From an uncultured Eubacteriales bacterium (lineage in GTDB: Bacteria; Bacillota; Clostridia; Oscillospirales; Acutalibacteraceae), in contig CAKUMQ010000027.1 in NCBI GenBank assembly GCA_934667845.1, forward strand, positions 1 through 35,137: 35,137 bases of DNA. Direction: 5' to 3'. This document shows, one piece after another, positions 15,004 through 23,939 of this stretch (position 1 is its first letter; each line of letters begins with the position of its first letter). Position numbers and translations under genes: made by a program. A model generated the notes under the pieces. It ran no database searches. It worked only from the letters and a program-made list of their open reading frames with translations, and was not told the origin of the DNA.

Positions 15004-17301
15004 TCAGATGTTCGGCTCGGTCTTGTTGCCGATCGTCAGGCGGTTGTAGAGATGGACGGCGGCGCCGGACGCGGCGGCATAGGAGCTGCCGTTCCAGCGC
15101 ATCAGGTTGACGCCGTTTAAGGAGCCGCCGGTGACGTTGAGCATCACGCCGCCGAGATTATCGGCGCCGAGATTGCACAGGCGGGTATTTTTGCCCGCGC
15201 TCTCCACGAGCGTGTGAACGCCGTAGGCAAATGTGTTCATGATCCGCTGGCCGTCTGCGTTGGCGGCGACCTTGATATAGGTCGTGCCCGGACGGGTCAC
15301 GGGATAAAACACATGGGTGTAGAGGTCGCCCTCGTTGATCGCGCTGTAGTAGCCCGTGCTGCCCAGGCGGGAGAGCACGGTGGCATTTTGCAGGCAGGTC
15401 TCGACGGTGCCGTTTTTGCCGCCGACAGTCATCGTGTTGTTCAGGCAGCAGGCGACGGCGCGGCGGATGTAATGGTTGTCGCAGCCTGAGAAGTCGATAC
15501 CGTTATAGGCGGCGACAAGGCAGATGTCGATCGCATAAACGCCGCTCGCCTTGCCGCGGACGGCATATGCCCACGGCAGCGCCTGCTTTTCTCTCAGCGC
15601 GGACATCTCATCCGGATAGACCATCTGCAGGCCGCGCACACCGGCATTTTTGCCGGAAAGCGTGATCGCCGCCGCGGCGCTCGCCGCTGCCGAGGCGGAG
15701 CTTTCCATGCCGAATGTGACGATCAGCACCGTGCCGCCCGCGTCTCCGAGCACGCCGCGCACACCGGTCGACGAGGCGCCGCGCAGCTCCACGCCTGCGG
15801 GAACGGTCAGGGCGGAATCGAGCAGATACCGTCCTGCCGGCAGGTAGACGATACCGCCGCCCGCCTTGCCCGCCTTATCCAGCAGTGTCTGGATGCCTTT
15901 GGCGGCGTCGCTGCCGGTATCGGCACCGCCGGCAACATACAGCCGCGCGGCGGGGACTGCCGGTTTGGCGTCATCGGCGGAGATAACGGAGAGATCCGCA
16001 TCGGCGCGGGTCACACTGCCGGATACGGCGCCGTCTGTCGTGACGCCGCACATTTTGACGACGCCGCCCGCCCGGTTATTCACGGCATAGGCAGAGCCGG
16101 ACAGCGCGGAATCGGCGACCAGCATGCCCCAGCGGGAATCAATGGATTCGACGCGCAGCGCTTCGTCACAGTCGGTGATCTGCGCGTTGTAGAGCGAACC
16201 GGCAAACTCAATGCGCACGCCCTTGACGACCTGAAAGCCGTATTTAAACTGCGAGAGCTTAAGGTTTAAAAATTCCGTCCACTCAAGGTCGCCCGCTTGG
16301 ATACCGGTCGCGTGGGCGCGGGTGTATTTCGCGATGGCTGCCTGATCGGGGCCTTTGAGGCTGCCCTTGGCGTTCGCCCAGTACTGCGGACCGAACGAGA
16401 CATTTTTCCATGTGCCGACGTCCGCCTGGTTATACACCGAGGCGCCGCAGTGCAGCACGGTGCCCTTGACGTTGTCGACGGTCAGCATTTCGTGCGCGCT
16501 CGACACAGCGGGATAGATAATGCCGTCATAGGCGTTGACCAGGAAGATGTTGCGGATCGTCTGAAGCCATGAACCGTTTTCCAGATCAAATGTCGCGGCA
16601 TAGGCTTTTACGTTGTCGATCTTCTGCCCGGGATAGTGAACGGTCAGACCGACAGCGCCCGCCGAGCTGCTCAGGCTGATCAGGGGGAACAGGCTGTCCT
16701 CGAGCTTCTCCGAGACGGACAGGATCGTGCCGCCCGTTTCGCCCTTGTCGGGATCCTTCCAGTCGCCGAGCAGAGTGGTAAACGTCGGGATCGTCAGGCT
16801 GTCCTCCAAAAGATAGGTGCCGGCGGGCAGATAGACCGTGCCGCCGCCTGAATACCCGACCAGTATCAGCGCACGGTTGATGGCATCGCTGCTGTCTTTT
16901 TTGCCGGTGGGGTCGGCGCCGGTCGCCGCAGTGACCACATAATCAACGACATAGCGCTCGCCGCCGGACAGCACCGTTTTGACCTCCTGTGACTCCGAGG
17001 GCGTGGAGGAGGGCTTGGTCGTCGCTTTGGTCGTGGCAGGCGCTTTCGTGCCGGACGCAGGCGTATTCGGCTTCGTCGTGCCGTTCGGGCGGGTGCCCGC
17101 AGAGGTGCCGGTGCGCTTCGTTTCCGAGGCGCCCTGTGTGGGATCGGTCATTTGTGATTCCTCCGCAGCTGATGTAGAGACGGTGCTCTCCCCGGGCGCC
17201 GATGTATCCGGCTCCTTCGGGTCGCACGCCGTGGCGGCAAGCGCCATGGCCGCCGCGAGCGCAAGCGCCAGAAGGCGGGAAACGGATCTGCGGACCAACA
17301 T
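15004..17301 (-). CDS. Lipoprotein with two pectate-lyase-3-like right-handed beta-helix domains
   Basis: The 765-residue product has a lipoprotein signal (lipobox ATAC, lipidated Cys26). A Thr/Ser/Pro-rich linker to about residue 108 would span the cell wall. Two parallel domains follow, at about 118-440 and 455-765. Both open with the Pectate_lyase_3-type signature: GGGTVYLPAGTYLLEDSLTI in the first and GGGIVYLPAGRYLLDSALTV in the second. This fold occurs in polysaccharide lyases and hydrolases and in phage depolymerases; catalytic residues cannot be assigned by eye, so activity on pectin is not claimed. The ATG at 17301 has AGGAG 11 bases upstream. It lies 21 bases after the CorC-type gene, in one operon. 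Confidence 0.85.
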   Translation of the reverse strand: MLVRRSVSRLLALALAAAMALAATACDPKEPDTSAPGESTVSTSAAEESQMTDPTQGASETKRTGTSAGTRPNGTTKPNTPASGTKAPATTKATTKPSSTPSESQEVKTVLSGGERYVVDYVVTAATGADPTGKKDSSDAINRALILVGYSGGGTVYLPAGTYLLEDSLTIPTFTTLLGDWKDPDKGETGGTILSVSEKLEDSLFPLISLSSSAGAVGLTVHYPGQKIDNVKAYAATFDLENGSWLQTIRNIFLVNAYDGIIYPAVSSAHEMLTVDNVKGTVLHCGASVYNQADVGTWKNVSFGPQYWANAKGSLKGPDQAAIAKYTRAHATGIQAGDLEWTEFLNLKLSQFKYGFQVVKGVRIEFAGSLYNAQITDCDEALRVESIDSRWGMLVADSALSGSAYAVNNRAGGVVKMCGVTTDGAVSGSVTRADADLSVISADDAKPAVPAARLYVAGGADTGSDAAKGIQTLLDKAGKAGGGIVYLPAGRYLLDSALTVPAGVELRGASSTGVRGVLGDAGGTVLIVTFGMESSASAAASAAAAITLSGKNAGVRGLQMVYPDEMSALREKQALPWAYAVRGKASGVYAIDICLVAAYNGIDFSGCDNHYIRRAVACCLNNTMTVGGKNGTVETCLQNATVLSRLGSTGYYSAINEGDLYTHVFYPVTRPGTTYIKVAANADGQRIMNTFAYGVHTLVESAGKNTRLCNLGADNLGGVMLNVTGGSLNGVNLMRWNGSSYAAASGAAVHLYNRLTIGNKTEPNI

Positions 17302-17322
17302 ATTGCTCTGATCTCCTTTCCG

Positions 17323-18675
17323 TTATTCCTCCGCAGGGGGAGGGGCAACCTGTACATGGATCTTTTCGATACGGCGGCCGTCCATGGTCAGCACGGTCAG
17401 CGTCAGCCGGTCATAGACGACACGGGCATGCTCGCCGGGGGCGGGAATACGCCCGAGCACATCTAAAATAAAGCCTGCCACGGTGTCGAATTCCCCTTCG
17501 GGCGGGGTGATCTCCCACAGCTCGCACAGCTCCTCCATGCTCATCGCGCCGTCCACTTCGAAGGAGTTCTCACCGGTGCGGCGCAGCTCATCCTCCTCGT
17601 GGTCGTATTCATCCTGAATATTGCCCACGATGGACTCCAGAAGATCCTCCATCGTCACGATACCGGCGACGCCGCCGTATTCGTCCACAACAACGGACAT
17701 CTGCAGATGCTTTTCCGTCATCTCGGTAAACAGCTCGCCGCAGCGCTTGGAGCCGGGGATGAAATACGTCTCGTGGGACAGGCCGCGCAGCGTCAGCTCC
17801 GGCGGAACCGGACGGCCGACATAGCGCAGCAGATCCTTGGCATACAGCACGCCGATGATATGGTCAATGTCCTGCTCAAACAGCGGGATACGGGAGAAGC
17901 CCTCGCCGATGCAGATCCTGAGCGCATCCTCCACCGTGCCGTCCACGTCCAGTGCTTCGACATCGGTGCGGGGCGTCATCAGCTCCTCCGCCGTGATATC
18001 GTCAAAGGCGAATATGTTCTCGATCATATCCTTTTGCGTGCCTTCGATCGCGCCGGTCTCCTCGCCGGCATCCATCAGCTGGCGGATATCCTCCTCCGTG
18101 ACGGCACCCTCTGCGCTGCCGGTGACGCCGAACAGGCGCACAAGCAGGTCGGAAAGCCCGCCGCAGAGCGCGGCAGCCGGAGCGAACAGGGCGGAATAGA
18201 CCTTGGCGAATCCGCCGATCTTCAGCAGCACCGCCTCGGGGCGATGCGCGCCGACGCGTCCCGGCACCCATTCACACAGAATGAGCAGACAGACGGCGAT
18301 GAGCAGTGTCAGCGGGAGGGCAAGCAGCAGGGCGACCGCTAAAGGATGCGCCTTTGCCGGCTGCCATTCCGCCGCGAGCGGCGGCAGCAGGCGGCAGATG
18401 CTCCACACCGCCGTGAGGACGGCGGCGAGCGCGGCGGTCAGGGTGAACCCGACATGCAGACGGCGGGCGATACGGGACGGTTCCCGCAGGAAGCGCAGCA
18501 GTTTTGCGGCTTTGCGGTTTTTGTCCTCCTCCGCCATCCGGCGCAGCTTGCTTTCGCTGACGTTTTGCACGGCAGCTTCTGCCGCCGCACAGAGGGCTTG
18601 ACACACGAGCAACAGCAAAAAGAGCAGCAGCCATAATCGGCCGCCGTCTCCGGCTGTATTGGCAGGGTCAGGCAT
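17323..18675 (-). CDS. CNNM/CorC (HlyC-like) family membrane protein with CBS pair
   Basis: The 450-residue product starts at the ATG at 18675; AGGAG lies 11 bases upstream, and a longer reading from 18717 has no such site. Order of domains: a CNNM/DUF21 membrane domain with hydrophobic segments in about the first 180 residues, a linker with VTEEDIRQLMDAG and the MTPRTDVEALD motif, two CBS domains (RIPLFEQDIDHIIGVLYAKD and SVVVDEYGGVAGIVTMEDLL), and a C-terminal CorC_HlyC domain (EVDGAMSMEEL). Family members are linked to magnesium or cobalt efflux and nucleotide sensing. It heads the operon with the beta-helix lipoprotein and the CmpB-type protein. Confidence 0.94.
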   Translation of the reverse strand: MPDPANTAGDGGRLWLLLFLLLLVCQALCAAAEAAVQNVSESKLRRMAEEDKNRKAAKLLRFLREPSRIARRLHVGFTLTAALAAVLTAVWSICRLLPPLAAEWQPAKAHPLAVALLLALPLTLLIAVCLLILCEWVPGRVGAHRPEAVLLKIGGFAKVYSALFAPAAALCGGLSDLLVRLFGVTGSAEGAVTEEDIRQLMDAGEETGAIEGTQKDMIENIFAFDDITAEELMTPRTDVEALDVDGTVEDALRICIGEGFSRIPLFEQDIDHIIGVLYAKDLLRYVGRPVPPELTLRGLSHETYFIPGSKRCGELFTEMTEKHLQMSVVVDEYGGVAGIVTMEDLLESIVGNIQDEYDHEEDELRRTGENSFEVDGAMSMEELCELWEITPPEGEFDTVAGFILDVLGRIPAPGEHARVVYDRLTLTVLTMDGRRIEKIHVQVAPPPAEE

Positions 18676-18714
18676 GGTGATGGTAACTCCTTTCGATTCG
18701 ACAAAATGTATATT

Positions 18715-18736
18715 CAACAGGCAATATTACCTGTTG
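18715..18736. promoter_or_regulatory. 22-base near-perfect palindrome, possible operator
   Basis: CAACAGG at 18715-18721 is mirrored by CCTGTTG at 18730-18736 around an AATATT core, with only one symmetric pair mismatched. It lies in the 86-base gap between tcdA and the CorC-type gene, about 40 bases before the latter's start, and its core resembles a -10 box (TAATAT) on the minus strand. There is no GC-rich stem with a T-tract, so a repressor site is more likely than a terminator. Confidence 0.55.
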
Positions 18737-18761
18737 TTGACAAAGATAAGCGGGATAGACG

Positions 18762-19487
18762 TCACACCCCGGCGATGGCGCGCACGACATAGCCCGCCAG
18801 AATACAGCCCGCGACGGGCGGTACAAACGAAACGCTGCCGGGCGGCAGGCGCTTTTGCACCGCTGTGCCCGCCTCGGGCGGCGGTGCAAAGCGCGGGGGT
18901 GTCGGCAGCTCGGGCGACCAGACGACCGGCAGAGCCGTCACGCCGCGGGTGCGCAGCTTTTGGCGCATGACGCGGGCGAGCGGGCAGTTCTGCGTCGCAA
19001 AAATATCCGTCACGCGAAAGGCGGCGGGGTCGAGCTTATTGCCCGTGCCCATCGAGGCGATCAGCGGCACGCCTGCGTCGCGGCAGCGCACCGCCAGCTC
19101 CACCTTGGCGGAGACGGTGTCGATCGCGTCGACGACAAACGTGAAATCGCGCAGATCCACGCTGTCCGCCGTTTCGGGCAGATAAAACAGCACATGCGGC
19201 GTCACGGCGCAGGCGGGATTGATATCCCGCACCCGTTCGGCGGCGGCTTTCGCTTTCGGGCGGCCGAGCGTGGAGCAAAGGGCAAGAAGCTGCCGGTTGC
19301 GGTTGCTCTCGCTGACGGTGTCGGCGTCGAACAGATCGAGCGCCCCGACACCGGCGCGGGCAAGCGTTTCCACAACATAGCCGCCGACGCCGCCGACGCC
19401 GAATACGGCGACGCGCGCCGCCTTGAGGCGGTCGAGCGCCTCCGAACCGAGCAGCATTTCCGTGCGGCAGAATGCGGGATCAGTCAA
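18762..19487 (-). CDS. tcdA: tRNA threonylcarbamoyladenosine dehydratase
   Basis: This 241-residue E1-like (ThiF/MoeB superfamily) enzyme uses ATP to cyclise t6A37 of ANN-decoding tRNAs to ct6A. Visible motifs are the nucleotide loop FGVGGVGGYVVETLARAGVG (about 29-48), DADTVSESNRNRQ, VVDAIDTVSAKVEL, and the family-typical DIFATQNCPLARVMRQKLR. The start is TTG at 19487, with GGAGG eight bases upstream and no earlier usable start. It has its own promoter in the 161-base gap after rsmE. Length is close to that of known TcdA. Confidence 0.93.
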   Translation of the reverse strand: MTDPAFCRTEMLLGSEALDRLKAARVAVFGVGGVGGYVVETLARAGVGALDLFDADTVSESNRNRQLLALCSTLGRPKAKAAAERVRDINPACAVTPHVLFYLPETADSVDLRDFTFVVDAIDTVSAKVELAVRCRDAGVPLIASMGTGNKLDPAAFRVTDIFATQNCPLARVMRQKLRTRGVTALPVVWSPELPTPPRFAPPPEAGTAVQKRLPPGSVSFVPPVAGCILAGYVVRAIAGV

Positions 19488-19547
19488 GGGGGAAACCTCC
19501 GTATAGCTATAATAAGGATATAAAAATACAGCAGATAAATATGTTTA

Positions 19548-19576
19548 ATCATAGCACGGGCGGGAGCAAAAGTCAA
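19548..19576 (-). promoter_or_regulatory. Promoter of tcdA
   Basis: On the minus strand the -35 TTGACT (19571-19576), a 17-base spacer and the -10 TATGAT (19548-19553) lie about 60 bases before the TTG start at 19487. Confidence 0.75.
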
Positions 19577-19648
19577 TGGAAACCCGCACCGCCGGCTATA
19601 CAATCGGCATAATTCGACGGAAATATACAAAAAGTATATATTTCGCTG

Positions 19649-20371
19649 TCAAACCATGTTGCCGGTCAGGCTCATAACGACGGCGAGCGCCGCCACCGGC
19701 GCAGTCTCGCAGCGGAGAATACGCGGGCCGAGCGTCGCGACCGCGGCGCCCGCCGCCCGCATGGCGTCAAGCTCCTCCGGCGCGATCCCGCCCTCGGGGC
19801 CAACGAACAGCGACAGTGCGGACGCGTCCGGCGGGACAAGGCGGGCAAGCGGCTCGCCGCCGCCCTCATAAAACGTCAGCACCCGTCCGGATGCAAAGCG
19901 CCTGCAGGCATCGGCAAAGCGGATCGGCGCTTCGACTGCGGGGATGATGCCGCGACCGGACTGACCGGCGGCTTCGGCGGCGATTCTTTGCCACCGCTCC
20001 TGCTTTTTCTGCACGTCGCGCGGGTCAAGCTTCACGACCGAACGCGACGTCGCCACCGGAACGACCGCCGCGACGCCGAGCTCGACTGCCTTCTGGATGA
20101 CCCATTCGAGCTTATCCGCCTTCGGCAGCCCCATATACAGCGTCACGCGGCAGGACGGCTCGGTGCGGTTTTTTGTCCGCTCCTCGACCCGCAACCGCAC
20201 GTTGTCGCCGTCAAAGCCGACGATGCGGCAGAGGTAGTCAAAGCCCTGCCCGTCGCAGACGGTCAGCGTTTCGTTTTCCCGCATCCGCAGCGCCCGGCGG
20301 ATATGCGCCCCGTCGGCGCCGCCGATCACGGCGGTATCGCCGCTGGGTGCGGCGGTGAAAAATCGCGGCAT
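19649..20371 (-). CDS. rsmE: 16S rRNA (uracil1498-N3)-methyltransferase
   Basis: This 240-residue SPOUT-class methyltransferase acts on U1498 of 16S rRNA in the 30S subunit. An N-terminal PUA-like domain (HIRRALRMRENETLTVCDGQ) is followed by the knotted catalytic domain with KADKLEWVIQKAVELGV, FVGPEGGIAPEELD and LGPRILRCETAPVAAL, the last two being the cofactor-binding knot. It begins 6 bases after the stop of prmA, and its GGGAGG overlaps that stop. The prmA-rsmE pair is a common Firmicutes arrangement. Confidence 0.96.
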   Translation of the reverse strand: MPRFFTAAPSGDTAVIGGADGAHIRRALRMRENETLTVCDGQGFDYLCRIVGFDGDNVRLRVEERTKNRTEPSCRVTLYMGLPKADKLEWVIQKAVELGVAAVVPVATSRSVVKLDPRDVQKKQERWQRIAAEAAGQSGRGIIPAVEAPIRFADACRRFASGRVLTFYEGGGEPLARLVPPDASALSLFVGPEGGIAPEELDAMRAAGAAVATLGPRILRCETAPVAALAVVMSLTGNMV

Positions 20372-20377
20372 GGGCGC

Positions 20378-21301
20378 TTACCTCCCGCGGCAGACAAAGC
20401 ACAGCCAGCCGCCGTGCTCCCGCCGTTTGACCGGGGTGAAGCCGCAGGCGGCAAGCCCCGCAGTGACCTCCTGCTCGCGGCTGTCGATGATGCCGGAGAC
20501 AATGTACAGCCCGTCCGGCTTCAGAAGCGGGCGAACAGCGGGAGAGAGGGCCAAAATGGCGTCCGCCACGATGTTGGCGGCGATGAGGTCATACTGCCCC
20601 GCGACGTCGCGGGCGAGATCGCCCTCCCGGACGGTGAAGCGGGGCGGCGCAAAGCCGTTGAGCGCGCCGTTTTCCGCCGCCGTTTTGACTGCGAGCGGGT
20701 CGATGTCGATGCCGAGCGCGCTTTTGGCGCCGAGCAGCAGCGCGGCGATCGAGAGGATGCCGCTGCCGCAGCCCACGTCGAGCATCTCGGTCTGCGGCGT
20801 GACGGCGGCGGACAGCTCCTCGAGCACAAGGCGGGTCGTGTCGTGTCCGCCGGTGCCGAACGCCAGTCCCGGGTCAATCGACAGCACGGCGCGTCCCTCG
20901 GCGCCGACCGGCTCCTCCCATGTCGGGCAGATCAGCAGCCGGTCGCCGACCGGGAGGGGCTTGAAATATTTCTTCCAGTTGTTGGCCCAGTCGGTGTCGC
21001 AGACGGTGCGGTTTTCGGCGGCAAACGGGATCTGCGCGGCGGAAAACCGCTCGCCCAGAAACGCCAGCGCCTCGGCGGGATTTTCCGCCGGGTCGAGATA
21101 CAGGTGCAGGATCGCCTGCTCGCGATCCTTTTGCAGCAGTTCCTCGTCGATCAGGTCGATGTGCGCGATCTCCCGCGCGCCCTGCTCAAGGTCGCTGTAA
21201 TCTTCGATATATAAGCCGTAGGGCACCACCATATTGGCGATATCCGCCGCACGGTCCGCGTCCTTTGCGGGAACGCGCAGGGAAAGCTCTACCCAGTCCA
21301 T
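20378..21301 (-). CDS. prmA: Ribosomal protein L11 methyltransferase
   Basis: This 307-residue class I methyltransferase trimethylates ribosomal protein L11. The N-terminal recognition domain (WVELSLRVPAKDADRAADIA) is joined to a catalytic domain with DPGLAFGTGGHDTTRLVLE, the SAM-binding LDVGCGSGILSIAA and the NIVAD motif. The ATG at 21301 has AAAGGAG at a normal distance. It lies 15 bases after the esterase gene and 6 before rsmE. Length matches the family. Confidence 0.96.
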   Translation of the reverse strand: MDWVELSLRVPAKDADRAADIANMVVPYGLYIEDYSDLEQGAREIAHIDLIDEELLQKDREQAILHLYLDPAENPAEALAFLGERFSAAQIPFAAENRTVCDTDWANNWKKYFKPLPVGDRLLICPTWEEPVGAEGRAVLSIDPGLAFGTGGHDTTRLVLEELSAAVTPQTEMLDVGCGSGILSIAALLLGAKSALGIDIDPLAVKTAAENGALNGFAPPRFTVREGDLARDVAGQYDLIAANIVADAILALSPAVRPLLKPDGLYIVSGIIDSREQEVTAGLAACGFTPVKRREHGGWLCFVCRGR

Positions 21302-21316
21302 CCGTGTCTCTCCTTT

Positions 21317-22240
21317 TTATGCGTATAGGTCGGCAAAGCTGAGCATCAGCGCCGAAAACTCGCGGTTATGCCCATGCCCGCGCCCGTCTAAAAACAGCCG
21401 CAGCTTGGTGGTCGGCAGCCGCTGCCACAGCAGCTCGAGCGTCTCGGGCGGGCAGACGGTGTCCGCTCCGCCCGTCGTCACCATGACAGGCACATTCAGC
21501 CGCCGCGCATGCTCCGTGGTGTCCACAAGCCCGACCGCGTGCCAGAACGCCTCGGGCGGCATGACGCGATAGGCTTTTTCCAGCACATGATAGGCGCCGC
21601 GGAAGGCGGCGGTGGGATAATCGGTCAAAAACGGCTCATCCGCCATGACACAGCGGGTGCCGCGCCCGGCAAAGAGCGAGCCGAGCAGCAGCGCGGCGCC
21701 GCCGCCCTGACTGGTGCCGAAAAAGGTGACGCGGTCCGGCAAAACGGCATCCTGCTGCCGCCACGCCCAGCGCACCGCCATCGCAGCCTGCAGCAGCCAG
21801 TCGCGGTAGCCGCCCGCGCCGCCGGTGCGTGCCGTGTCGGGCAGCACCGGCCATTCCCCCTCCTCGCGGCGCTCATTTGGCTGCCCCTGCGGCGTCCAGT
21901 AGCCGAGCGGACAGAGGGATAGCCCCGCATACTGCGCCGCCGGCACCATCGGCACAAGCGACAGCTCGCTGCCGTAGCCGGGCAGAAAGGTCAAAAGCGG
22001 CTTCGGCCCGCTCACCGGCGGATACCACACGCCGTAAAAATCCGGCAGGCCGGGCGAGGAAAACCGCATGAGCTGCGGGTGGATATAGCCGAGCTGCGTC
22101 GCCGGGAGAAGCGGCGACGCGCTGACCGGCTCCGCCGTAAACGGGCGCGCGGCGCTCTCCTCAAAAATACCGTCAAGCCATCGGTCAACCTCTTCGGCAG
22201 ACGGGTAAAACGCCCGTGCCTGCTCTGCGGAAATCGTCAT
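21317..22240 (-). CDS. Acetylxylan esterase / cephalosporin-C deacetylase family (CE7-like)
   Basis: This 307-residue alpha/beta-hydrolase has no signal peptide and should be cytoplasmic. The nucleophile elbow is FFGTSQGGGAALLLG with Ser177. An acid residue is Asp260 in TTGGADTVCPPETLE, and the base is a His in GRGHGHN (289 or 291). These positions and the GTSQGGG box fit the AXE1/CE7 family, which removes acetyl groups from short xylo-oligosaccharides. It lies between a phosphohexomutase gene and prmA, with short gaps, so it is co-transcribed with housekeeping genes. Confidence 0.9.
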   Translation of the reverse strand: MTISAEQARAFYPSAEEVDRWLDGIFEESAARPFTAEPVSASPLLPATQLGYIHPQLMRFSSPGLPDFYGVWYPPVSGPKPLLTFLPGYGSELSLVPMVPAAQYAGLSLCPLGYWTPQGQPNERREEGEWPVLPDTARTGGAGGYRDWLLQAAMAVRWAWRQQDAVLPDRVTFFGTSQGGGAALLLGSLFAGRGTRCVMADEPFLTDYPTAAFRGAYHVLEKAYRVMPPEAFWHAVGLVDTTEHARRLNVPVMVTTGGADTVCPPETLELLWQRLPTTKLRLFLDGRGHGHNREFSALMLSFADLYA

Positions 22241-22258
22241 GGTCTCCTCCCCCTTTTT

Positions 22259-23743
22259 TCAGAGCTTCAGCCCGGTCTTGTCCGCCAAAAAGCCGGAAAG
22301 CCGGTCGAAGATCATCCGGCAGCCGCCGGGGACGTTGCTCTCGATGTTCAGCGGCATGACAGGGTCATGCACCGACAGGCGCAGAAGCAGCCAGCCGTCG
22401 CCCTCGTCTTTGCCAAACGAGATGCGCACGCCCTCGCGGCTGTCCTCCGCCACCGCCCAGCCGCGGGCTTTGGCGTAGGCCTCCAGCTCGCGAAGGATCT
22501 GCGCGCCGTAGGCGGCAAAATCGGGGCGCAGAATGGCAAACCGCTGCTCCGTCGCTTCCACAGGCTCGGGCAGCGCCGCAATGACGTCGGTCAGCCGCCG
22601 TCCCTTTTCCCGCAGCTTGGCCATCAGGATAATGATGCGGGTGATGAGATAGGCGCCGTCGTCGAGATAGTAGTTGTCCTTGAGCGCCGCGTGACCCGAG
22701 GTCTCGATCGCCAGCGGCGCGGGCGTGCCCGATTGGTCAAGGCGGATTGCCTCGTCGATCACGTTTTTATAGCCCCGCTTAAAGCGGCAGTGATGTCCGC
22801 CGAGCGTCTGCTCGATAAAGGTCTTCAGCCCGTCGGAGGTCACGGAGTCGGTGACGATCGTGCCGCCCGGGCATTTTTCCAGCGCAATATAGGCGGCGAG
22901 CGCGATCAGCCGGTTGCGGTTGATCTCCAGCCCGTGATCGTCCACGCAGCCCGCGCGGTCCACGTCGGTGTCGAAGATGACACCGAGATCGGCGCCGGCG
23001 CGCAGCGTCGCCGCGCAGGCGGACGCCATGGCGTCCGCATCCTCGGGATTCGGCACATGGTTCGGAAAATGGCCGTCCGGCTCTAAAAACTGGCTGCCGG
23101 TGATGTCCGCGCCGAGCGGCGCGAGTACCTCGGTGGCGTAAAAGCCGCCCGCGCCGTTTCCGGCATCGACGACAATATGCGTGCCCGCGAGCGGGTATTC
23201 ATAGTCGGCGGCGCTGACCTCCTCGCAGATGAGACGGCGCAGACGGGCGGCATACTCCTTCATGTAGTCGGCTTTTTTCACCCGCCCGTCCGCTTTCGGC
23301 GGGCGTCTGCCCTCTGCGCAGAGCGCGAGGATCGCGGTGATATCGCTGCCCTCAAGCCCGCCCTCGCGGGTGAAGAATTTCAGCCCGTTGCGATACCACG
23401 GGTGGTGGCTCGCCGTAAGCTGCACCGCGCCGTCGCAGGCGAGATCCACCGTCGTCATGAACATGGCGGGGGTGGAGCAGAGGCCGCAGTCGCGCACGGT
23501 CACCCCGGCGGCGGTCAGTGCGGACACGACCGCATCCCGCAGGCGGGGACCCGACAGGCGGCTGTCCCGCCCGACCGAAACCGTCAGCTCCTTTGCCGGC
23601 TTGCCGAGCCGGTCGGCAAGCCAGACGGCAAACGCCGCCGCCATCTGTTCGACGGTCTCATCCGTGAGATCGACGGTTTTTCCCTCTGTTTCGCAGGCAA
23701 CGCCGCGGATATCGGTTCCGCTTTTAAAATGATTCCAATCCAT
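22259..23743 (-). CDS. Phosphomannomutase/phosphoglucomutase family (ManB-like)
   Basis: This 494-residue enzyme belongs to the alpha-D-phosphohexomutase family, which interconverts hexose 1- and 6-phosphates. The phosphoserine loop is TASHHP at about 110-115 (Ser112), a variant of the usual TASHNP. The magnesium loop is FDTDVDRAG (Asp258, 260, 262). The sugar loop is ETSGHAA and the C-terminal phosphate site is REGVRISFGKDEG. It heads the operon esterase-prmA-rsmE, with a strong promoter upstream. Whether mannose or glucose phosphate is preferred cannot be told. Confidence 0.92.
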   Translation of the reverse strand: MDWNHFKSGTDIRGVACETEGKTVDLTDETVEQMAAAFAVWLADRLGKPAKELTVSVGRDSRLSGPRLRDAVVSALTAAGVTVRDCGLCSTPAMFMTTVDLACDGAVQLTASHHPWYRNGLKFFTREGGLEGSDITAILALCAEGRRPPKADGRVKKADYMKEYAARLRRLICEEVSAADYEYPLAGTHIVVDAGNGAGGFYATEVLAPLGADITGSQFLEPDGHFPNHVPNPEDADAMASACAATLRAGADLGVIFDTDVDRAGCVDDHGLEINRNRLIALAAYIALEKCPGGTIVTDSVTSDGLKTFIEQTLGGHHCRFKRGYKNVIDEAIRLDQSGTPAPLAIETSGHAALKDNYYLDDGAYLITRIIILMAKLREKGRRLTDVIAALPEPVEATEQRFAILRPDFAAYGAQILRELEAYAKARGWAVAEDSREGVRISFGKDEGDGWLLLRLSVHDPVMPLNIESNVPGGCRMIFDRLSGFLADKTGLKL

Positions 23744-23829
23744 AGATCTGTCCCTTCCTGCCGCGCCGCGGCGGTTTTCTCTCCCCGATCGCCCGGTAGC
23801 ATAAATACATAGCGCTTATACAAAATAAT

Positions 23830-23858
23830 AGTATAGCAAAAAAAATGCGGCATTGCAA
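23830..23858 (-). promoter_or_regulatory. Promoter of the phosphohexomutase-esterase-prmA-rsmE operon
   Basis: On the minus strand the -35 TTGCAA (23853-23858), a 17-base spacer and the -10 TATACT (23830-23835) lie about 90 bases before the ATG at 23743. Confidence 0.75.
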
Positions 23859-23939
23859 TATTTTCCGCAAAAAAGCGCCGCAAAAACCGCACAAAATAGC
23901 CACAAACGCCGTTTCATCGGCGACAGAGGAGGAAAAACA

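Noticed and set aside
19600..19648. AT-rich dyad upstream of tcdA
   Set aside because: Only about six A/T pairs flank the loop, too weak to call an operator or terminator.
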